Assembly: GCA_026826555.1 (NCBI GenBank)
Contig: JAKSZT010037276.1
Coordinates: 1,938,951 to 2,002,950, forward strand
Direction of reading: 5' to 3'
Source of the DNA: Tolypeutes matacus
Taxonomy: Eukaryota > Chordata > Mammalia > Cingulata > Chlamyphoridae
Length of the DNA stretch: 64,000 nt
The stretch's first letter is position 1. The number at the start of each line of letters is the position of its first letter. The position numbers and the translations under genes were made by a program. This document shows positions 56,733 through 64,000 of the stretch, piece after piece. Below the pieces are notes generated by a model, which worked only from the letters and a program-made list of their open reading frames with translations, did no database searches and was not told the DNA's origin.

Positions 56733-58366
56733 GTCTTCCTGTTTCTCAGTGTAGTTTGTAATTTTTTGTTGCCCTCAAGTCATCATTTTATCTTGATTGG
56801 TTTATTCAGTTGATTAACTTCTCTCTCTGCTCTAGAGTTTTATTTAGCTGGTGGTTCTATGTGTGTGTTAAGTTTTCTCTTTGACACTTTTCTTCTTAAT
56901 TTATTTCCTTGCTTCTTTCTATTTTCCCTTGAGGGCAAAAGATTAGGGCCAGTGGAATTGAAAGATGTGGGAAAGGAAGAAGGATAACAGTAATATTGTT
57001 AAAAGTTAGAATAGGGACCAAATAAAACTTAGTGAAATGAATATTTAACTCATGTAGGCAGTGTAGAGTAATAGGAAAAAAACTGGAGTACCTGCAATGG
57101 ACTAGGAAACCAAATAGAGAGAGAAAAAAAAATATATATAATGATTTAGAAGGCTAGAATGATGAGGAGGGTGAGAAAGAGTGAAGAAAGGCCTAAAAAT
57201 AAAAAGTTAATATTAGCAAAAATTATATATATAAAAAAAAGAATAGATAGAATAGAAATTGATACCAGTAAGTTGTGAGATAATGAAAAAACGTGGTGTG
57301 TAAGAACTGCAACAGAAAGCAGAAGGCAGAAGATGAAGGAAGGGGAATAGATAGTTTGGGAGGCAAAATCAATATAGACAGAAAATGGGAAATCTCTGGA
57401 GAAGAAGCACAGGCAAGCTATCAGCACCTACTTAAAAAGAAAAAAAAGGGGGGGTGGGGAAAGAGGAAAGAAAAGCAAGAGACAACAAATAAACAAAGAA
57501 AAACCAAACAACCACACAAGCAAGCAGTCAAAGAAAGTTAAGGAAGAACAGTGTTTCTTCTAGGGTCCTTGTGGAACCTCTCAGCCTGCTTGTGTTTATC
57601 AATCATTTTCTCTGCAGGATTCTATCTGCAGGTTTTGAGGCAGATTTTAGATATTAAACTAAATTATAGAGAAGAATTCATTTTTTAAAGTGACTGTCTT
57701 TATGTTTTTATTTTTTGGCAAAATAAGGAACCCAAAAGAAGTCCTCTTTTAGACCACCCCCTTCACCGAGGAGACTCTAACTAGGCTTGTGGAAATTAAT
57801 CAAGCACTTCCCACTTCCTGGCCTCCCCAGGGGAGCTGAAGCTCTGATGCTTGTCAGTGCAGAGCAATAAAATTGGCTTACTCCACCCCCTCTGATACCA
57901 AGTCTCAGTGTTACTGGGCTGCTGGGTAAATCAGGCTTCCTCAGTAGATTCACCTCTCCCCTCAGCCTGGTGCTGTTTCAAGCTGGCTTATCTGCTCCCC
58001 AAAGCTATGAGGGGATCCAGGCAGCTAAATCTATAGAAGGTAAACCCCTCTCCAACTTCTGTCAGAACCCTCCCTCTCTCAAGAACGCTCCTTCACACGG
58101 GTTGCTGTGTGGGATTCTTGGCTCAATCCAGCCTTTTTCCCTGATGATGGGGCTCAGCCATCTGTTAACCACCACAGGTAGGCTTAAAACTAATGAATCT
58201 CTACTGATCAGTCCACGTGGTCAATCTGCCTGCAGATGGATGTCCCAAGGTTCTTGCTCCACCCGCCCACAGCACAGGCCCCCGGGCAGGACCCTGTCCA
58301 CAATTGGCCATCCTCAGAGAGCTAGTCAGTGAGTGCCGTCCTAAACTGATGCCATCTTGCCTCCCC

Positions 58367-59585
58367 TCATAATATTCTTTTCCTATATCTTTAATGGATT
58401 ATTTTCTTTAGTGATTGATCAATTGTTATAATCATTTGATATAACCACAAACTCATTTGATTAAAAAAAAATTGCCTTTACATAGCATTTAGAATTTCTG
58501 CCCCTTCCTTAGCAAAACAAAGGGCAACTGGTCCATTTCCTTACACAAGGAAACAGGTTACCTTAAGGCGAAGCAGCCTTTATCTATTTGAGATTGACAG
58601 GAAGAATTTTTACAGGTCTAAAACCACTCCACACTATCAGGCCACTCATTTTCCAATTATTGTGGTCATATTACAACCAAACCAAAACAGTAAGAGACTT
58701 CATTCCAGACTAAGTTGTGTTGCATGAAGAAATGGCCTCCTTTCCTACAAATGGTAGCTGAAATTGCCATACAACAATATTGCCATTGTCAAAGGAGCAC
58801 ATTACCAACATGATGGCATTCAATGCTATGCTTGGCCTGCTGTGTGGGACAGATGCCTGATTACTCCATTCTAACTGGTGTCTGCATGCTGTGTCTTCTC
58901 TGAAACTCAGCAAAACCCCCAAGATTTATTTCTGGGGTCTCATTTTTAATAGAGTCTGTAACTGGTCTCATAAAAGTGTTCTGGGTGACTCTCAGTCATC
59001 TCAACCAACTGTACCCACTGTAGTCTGTTGAGGTTAGCCTGGATGGTCAGGCGATTGTCCATGGTCAATGCTGCCATTGGCATCACAATCTCTGGGGGAC
59101 CAGCGAGTACATTTGAATCCTCTCATTGATGGCAAAGCCTTCCCTTCAAGATTGAACATCCTTTCCAATATGAAAGTTTGCCTGACTGTGGGGTCTTTAG
59201 AGGTGGCAAATTTCTCCTTACACTCAGCAACTTCCTTTTTTTCAGTGAACTTGCAGAGGCAGCTGTTGAAAGGGGAGGGCACTGATGTGCATGGATGACC
59301 AGGACTTGGCCAGGTTGTGCACATGGCAGATGAGTTCCAGCAGCGTGATAATGAGGACCTTGGACCATGAGGCAGAACATAGCTCTGGGCCCGGAACCGC
59401 GTGTGCCCCAGGTCCTTCCTTCCTGGCCACCCAGATTGTCTTCCCCTTTTCCCCAGTAGTGCAGGCCACTCAGTTGCCAACACCACCCAGGGCTTGTTGC
59501 CAGTGGGCATGTTCCCTCCCATCCAGAGACCAGATCCCAGGGTGTGGCAAATATGCTTCACAGATTGGATACTCTGGCGGTTTTT
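58367..59585. other. Low-repeat segment, identity unknown
   Basis: This is more GC-rich than its surroundings (especially 59,040-59,560). Open frames overlap on both strands; the longest is 195 codons on the minus strand (59,034-59,621), with other minus frames at 59,123-59,380 and 59,242-59,469. Codon-like similarity jumps between frames, which fits a decayed gene copy, but I recognise no family. The minus frame contains no repeat motif or known catalytic signature. Confidence 0.4.
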
Positions 59586-59700
59586 CCCATAAGTGTTGAT
59601 ACCTTGTGTTCTCATTGTCATTCATCTCATTGTATTTCCCAATTTTCCTTGTATTTCTTTTTTATTGACCAACGGATTGTTTAAGAGAGGAGCAAAGGCA
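59586..59700 (-). mobile_element. Short L1 ORF2 fragment
   Basis: The minus strand reads LLNNPLVNKKEIQGKLGN and NENTRYQHLWE. This is the ORF2 stretch that in active L1s links the endonuclease to the RT region (the '...ENxxTTYQNLWD' block). It forms the N-terminal part of the 195-codon open frame, which is therefore partly L1. Confidence 0.6.
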
Positions 59701-60174
59701 AACAATTTCAGTGCAGTGTGACAAATGCTAGAGAGGAACTTTACAAGGAGAATTGGAGTAAGGAGGAATGAACACTCACTGGGGAGTTTAGGGATGGATT
59801 TATCAGTAGGAGAGAAACAGGCAGGTATTCCAGGCATGATGACTTATCATAAGGAGGCTAATTATTGCTAATTATCTTCTATCCCAAGGGATAGATGTAC
59901 ATTCTTCTTAGTACTTTTCTACAAATGGCAGAGCTTCCAAGATTGGAAGCTGACCATAGACACTAGGCAGAAGGAAGCAAATGAGTACCAAGAGATCAAA
60001 TTTGTAATCTCAGCCTTGTTAGCCTGGATCCAAATCTATTAAAACATGCTGCCTAATAGACCATAAATATAAGGTAAAGAGCACACCATAGAATACTGTT
60101 ACATTTTTACACCTTACATTTTCAGAATCAGGTTCCAGATTACTGCATTTGGTCCTGCCCTAATATTGTGAGTG
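59701..60174. other. Unique sequence, no gene recognised
   Basis: AT-rich sequence with no open frame of note and no recognised repeat landmark. Confidence 0.45.
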
Positions 60175-60325
60175 ATGCAATATACTCTCTATAATTCCAA
60201 ATAAGGAAACATTATATGCAAGGATTGAGTGGTTTGGCTAAAGTCATCAATCAAGCAGGCAGCAAGACTTGGCTTTGAATGAAGGCCAGATCATTCCTAG
60301 TCCAGGGATCTCGACTCTAAGAAAT
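60175..60325 (-). mobile_element. MIR SINE, reversed
   Basis: The + strand reads 'ataaggaaac', 'gattgagtggtttggctaaa', 'gtcatcaatcaagcaggcag' and 'cttggctttgaatgaaggcc'. This is the antisense MIR series (gaaactgaggc / ttgcccaaggtcac / agctgggatttgaaccc) with typical divergence. Confidence 0.7.
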
Positions 60326-60491
60326 AGAACAGTATGGAAAGTAGAAGACTGGACAGAATGGAACTGAATAGTGAAATCAACAATAAAATAGAAGACAGAG
60401 TATTTAGGGAATCCCATGAAATAACATATTGATCCATGTTCCTCATAAGAGACATTAAACTGTCTTCTGCTATTTGGACAGGTGAAAGGCT

Positions 60492-61431
60492 ATGAGAAGG
60501 TTCAACATCAGTTGTGGAAAAAGATTCATTTTGGTGGGTTTCTTAGATTGACATTAATTGAAACTCATCCTTTTTGTCTTTATTTTTATTTCCTACTCCC
60601 TAATTTTCTAGGGCAACACCACCATTATCATTCTTTCTCACCTGGACCTTTGGTTGCACAAACCCACATACTTATTCCTCTGCTACCTGTCTTTTGTGGA
60701 TCTTTGCTACACCACCAGCACTGTGCTCCAGCTTCTAGTCAACTTCATGGACCAGAGTGGACAATCACCTATGTAGGGTGTGTGGCCCACCTCTTCATCT
60801 ACTTTGTCCTGGGCTCTACTGAGTGTGTGCTCCTTGTGGTGTTGACCTTTGACCTCTATGCTGCTGTCTATCAACCACTCCAGTACATAGACATTATGCA
60901 CCCCCATCTCTACCAGACACTGGCAGTCACTTCCTTGGTAGGAGGTTTCTTCAACACTCTGATTCTGACAGGTCTTATGATTGCCATGCTCCTCTGTGGC
61001 CTCCATCACCTGAACAACTTCATCTGTGACAGGCTTGTGCTCCTGAAGCTGAGTTTTGAGAACACACAAGGGACAGAGGCCAAAATATTTACAGCCCAAA
61101 CTACAATCTTGGTGGTTCCTAGAGCATCAATTCTCATCTCTTATGTAGACATTGCTCAGGCAGTGTGAAGTGCCAATCAATGACTGGGTGCAGAAAAGCC
61201 TTCAGGAATTGTGGATGCCACCTCTTAGTGGTTTCCCTTTTTATGGTTCAGTCATCTACACATGCCTCCAACCCATGCTCAGTAATTCTTAGAGTGAAAG
61301 AAAATTTGTTGCCCGTTTTTTATCTTATAATTACCTTCATAAACTATCCTGTGATTTACACCCTAAGGAGCAAGGATATGGTGGTGGGGGCTCTGAGGAA
61401 TGTACAAGGAGAAGGCAAAGTCTTGGGGTAG
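60492..61431 (+). pseudogene. Olfactory receptor pseudogene (class II, family 2-like)
   Basis: Olfactory receptors are seven-helix G-protein-coupled receptors of olfactory neurons. The single-exon layout starts MRRFNISC at 60,492, with in-frame stops near 60,549, 60,555 and 60,609. TM2 follows as '[22 protein letters not shown]' in shortened form (PMYFFL altered to PTYLFL). A frameshift near 60,765 moves to the 60,482-61,168 frame: [20 protein letters not shown] (TM3), then DLY in place of the usual DRY, then [20 protein letters not shown] (TM4) and [17 protein letters not shown] (TM5). A second shift near 61,165 leads to GCRKAFRNCGCHLLVVSLF (ICL3/TM6) and YPVIYTLRSKD (TM7, NPxxY altered to YPVIY). 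GSTEC and YTTSTV motifs suggest family 2. It is non-functional. Confidence 0.9.
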
Positions 61432-61805
61432 GAGGAACAGGATGACCTATACAATTGTCTATAATAATTCTAAAATCCTGGAGCCCATCCTGTTCCTTGG
61501 AAGTCAGTTATTTGGTTGAAAATAGCCATCTCTGGGTTTTCATACCTTACTTGGCTAGAACTTGAAAGTGGGGAACTCTTAGGAGTCTTTCCTGTTCTGG
61601 ATCTATGATCATTTGTAGCAGGGAATAAATATTTATTTGAATCACAACTTTCCAAAGAAATGAAATTGGGAGTGGAATGGGGTGTGTAATGTCCTTTTGT
61701 GGAGAGGGGGCTGGGTACTAGTTAAGTGTGGGAGTGAGAAGACTTATTTTGGAATGACAACACCCTTTCCAAAAGTCAATCATTTTCAATGTGGTGCCAT
61801 CTAAA
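61432..61805. other. Unique sequence downstream of the receptor relic
   Basis: No gene or clear repeat. A run from 61,660 to 61,740 is G-rich. It may contain remnants of the receptor gene's 3' flank. Confidence 0.45.
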
Positions 61806-61945
61806 TGGCACTGAACTGAAGGCAAAAGGCATGAGCTCAATCATGCTCTTTCACTAATTGAATAAGGACCTGACCATGTCCCTTCACATCTCAGGGTCCA
61901 TTTCTAAGGTCTCTTACAGTAGTGATCCATATATAATTCTTGGAG
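61806..61945 (+). mobile_element. MIR SINE fragment
   Basis: 'aataaggacctgaccatgtc', 'ccttcacatctcagggtcc' and 'atttctaaggtctcttacag' correspond to the MIR core and the 'ctaaggtcccttccagctc' tail. Moderately diverged. Confidence 0.6.
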
Positions 61946-62216
61946 CTAATAAAGAAATCATCAACAGAGGTACTTCATGGAACATGTAAAGTCTCAGATA
62001 TTTAAGTTACCTACTTAAATAAAAAGGCAGAAATGAGCAAAGGGAGGCATCAAAATCTCATCAGCTGTTCCAAGAGTTTCAGTAATGCTGACTGGTGTCA
62101 CGCACAAGATATTTTCCATGCAAGAGAGAAGAGTGTAGAGAAGAAATGAGCATAAAAGAAATGAGCCCAGAGGACATGATATAGAAGAAAGGAAAAATAT
62201 AAAAGTGAGTAGCAGG

Positions 62217-62620
62217 TTGGCGGCAAGATGGCGTTGGTGTAGGAGGGTGCACACTGCAAGCTCCCAGAGCAAGGCGGATTGGGGACGGGGTCCTGCCCGG
62301 GTGTCTGTGCTGTGCAAGCGTGGAGTGAGAAGCTTGGGACATCTATCTGCGCGGATCGGCTGCATGAACCGACCGGTGGAGATTCGTGAGTTTTGAGGCT
62401 GCCGGTGGAGGTTGGCACAGGCAGCTGAGCCCCGCGGTTACGGAAAAAAAATAATAAAACGGCCATTTGGAGCCGCGGGCGGGGCGAAAAAGTTTTATTT
62501 TCTGGAGAGCTGGCTGCCTGGTGCCCCTTGGAACTTGTGTGAACAGAGCAAACGAGCTAGTCAGCACCCGGTGAACCGGAGGGGGAATTTTGGTCGGGCA
62601 ATGCAGCTGATTTCCCTAGC
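62217..62620 (+). promoter_or_regulatory. Likely L1 internal promoter, CpG-rich
   Basis: The region holds the 5' end, the YY1-like CAAGATGGCG at 62,223-62,232 and many CpGs. In known L1s the 5' UTR works as an internal RNA polymerase II promoter, usually silenced by methylation. Promoter activity here is inferred by homology and position. Confidence 0.55.
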
Positions 62621-63042
62621 CACCCAGGGATAAGACACGGGCTGCTGTGGAGCCAGGAAGAAGGGACACTTCCCAAAGAAGGGAGGGTTCGGTTGGAAGA
62701 CAGGGAAGGGTATTTTATATTTTTAGACATTGATCTGGCTGCCTGCACCGCCCCATAGCTTTGGGGAGCAGATAAGCCGACCTGAAGCAGCACCAGGCTG
62801 AGAGCAGATGCGAATCTGCACTCAAACTGATTTACTGAGCAGCCCGGTGATGCTGGAGCTCGTCGCCAGAAGGGGCGGAATCCGCCCTCTTTAGCACTCC
62901 TCACTGACTGACATCAGAGTTTCAGCTAACCTGGGGAGTCCGGAAAGTGGGACGTGCTTGATTAATTTCCACGGGCCCAGCTAGGGTCCCTTCCGTAAGG
63001 GGATTTGTCTAGAAGAGGAATTATTTTGGGTCCTGCATTTGG

Positions 63043-63075
<33 letters not shown>

Positions 63076-64000
63076 GAGGTCATCTCAACAAATGAAAAAT
63101 AAATTCTTTTTAATTTAGTTTAATAGCTAAAAGCTGCTTCAGGACCTGCATACAGAACCCTGTGGGGAAATTCATTGATAAACACAAGTAGGAAGGAAAG
63201 ATCCACGTGGACCCTAGGGGAATCATTGACCCCCCTTAGCTCTGTTTGACTGCTTGCCTGTGAGGATCTTTGGTTTCTCTCTGTTACTTTCCGATCTATT
63301 GCTATTATTCCCATTTTCCTCCCCCCTTAGTTTTTCCTTCTATTTTTTTTTTAATAGGTGCTGCCAGCTGGTCGCTTATTTGCTGGGCTTCTTATTCAGT
63401 AATTTCCCACTCGCTGTATATATTGATTCTGTATTACAAACTATCGCTTATCCTTCCTGCATGTTTCTGCCTTCTGTTTTCTGTTGTGGCTCTTAGAGAA
63501 AACATTTTTTCATAGGCCCACAACGTAAGGGTGACAATTTCTATCCCATCTATTTTGTTTTCTTCTGCTTTTTTTTTTTTATTAGTATTAACTTTTTCCT
63601 TTCAGACCTTTCTCTACTATTTCTCTACCTCCTCATAATTCTAGCCTTCTAAATCACTATATATATATATTCCTCTATTTGTTTTCCCAGTCCATTACAG
63701 GAACTCCATATTTTTTCCTAGTACTCTACACTGCCTACACAAGTTAAATATTCATCTCATTAAGTCTCATTTTGCCCCACTTCTAACTTTTATCAATATT
63801 TCTATTATCCTTCTGCCTTCCTTACATCTTTTGATTCCTCTGGCCCTAACCTTTTGCCTTCAAGGGAACATAGAAAGAAGTAAGGAAATAAAATAAGAAG
63901 AAAAACTGCCAAAGAGAAAACTTAACTCACACGCAGAACCAACAGCTAAATAAAATTCTAGAGCATAGAGAAAAGCTAATCAACTGAACAAACCCATCAA
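62217..64000 (+). mobile_element. L1 5' UTR, continuing past the window
   Basis: It begins 'ggcggcaagatggcg', the L1 5' end with a YY1-like site known to set the L1 start in other mammals. The first 400 bases are rich in CpG (for example 'gcgcggatcgg', 'gccgcgggcggggcg'), unlike the CpG-depleted homolog at 57,540-58,366, so this copy is probably younger. The match continues through 'ccatagctttggggagcaga', a 30-base A run near 63,044-63,073, and the pyrimidine-rich part to 64,000. ORF1 has not started before the edge. Confidence 0.88.

Larger units (their letters stand above)
52941..58366 (-). mobile_element. L1 with complete 5' UTR but truncated at its 3' side
   Basis: From 58,366 leftwards: a 5' end 'gggaggcaagatggcatc' with a YY1-like CAAGATGGC, a 5' UTR of about 1.6 kb that aligns with the plus-strand L1 starting at 62,217, ORF1 from 56,732, and ORF2 from about 55,760 to 52,945. 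The ORF2 C-terminus and 3' UTR are absent; the sequence joins the ORF1 start of another L1 near 52,940. Stops in both ORFs show it is inactive. Confidence 0.85.

Noticed and set aside
57115..57540. Purine-rich stretch as a possible satellite or regulatory element
   Set aside because: It aligns in reverse with the pyrimidine-rich L1 5' UTR at 63,240-63,900 and is explained by that element.
59034..59621. 195-codon ORF considered as a sestrin or other known protein
   Set aside because: Short resemblances were not collinear with any family I tested from memory, and its N-terminus is L1 ORF2. Left unnamed.
62217..63060. CpG-rich region as a host gene CpG island
   Set aside because: The whole stretch is homologous to the L1 5' UTR at 57,540-58,366, with the L1 start motif at its left edge.

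Overview
This window is mammalian genomic DNA, most likely from an armadillo (Dasypus-like xenarthran). The pointers are tRNA-derived DAS-type SINEs (14,967-15,150; 26,384-26,823 reversed; 5,080-5,393), dense L1 elements with xenarthran-looking 3' ends, old MIR and MLT2/MaLR repeats shared by placental mammals, and no operons or dense coding. I see no intact host protein-coding gene. The species is an inference from repeat types only.

Layout. 1-7,460: L1 3' fragments in + orientation, with a dimeric SINE. 7,525-9,390: a processed pseudogene of glycolipid transfer protein (GLTP) that keeps a long 3' UTR. 9,460-20,660: mostly old unique sequence with an antisense L1 block, a clean DAS SINE with target duplications, two MIRs, a perfect 21-bp hairpin and a solo LTR with 5-bp target duplications. 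20,930-38,415: two long minus-strand L1s (5' ends near 28,385 and 38,415). One has 110-bp tandem monomers in its 5' UTR. The other contains a nested, 5'-inverted (twin-primed) insertion. 38,450-46,080: solo LTRs (ERV1-like and MLT2-like), L1 3' ends and a MaLR-like LTR. 46,081-52,940: an old minus-strand L1 broken by a complete 2.6-kb non-autonomous LTR retrotransposon and a partial MaLR. 52,941-58,366: a minus-strand L1 with its 5' UTR. 58,367-62,216: a low-repeat island with an olfactory receptor pseudogene. 62,217-64,000: the CpG-rich 5' end of a plus-strand L1 that runs off the window.

The genes do not act together as a pathway. The window is a record of nested retrotransposition. The most notable items are the complete LTR element (46,510-49,113: equal 491-bp LTRs, matching 5-bp flanks, a tRNA-Leu-type primer site and a 430-codon ORF with 20-residue repeats), the monomer-type L1 5' UTR, and the olfactory receptor relic between two head-to-head L1 promoters. 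I found nothing that looks like a new defence, biosynthetic or regulatory system.
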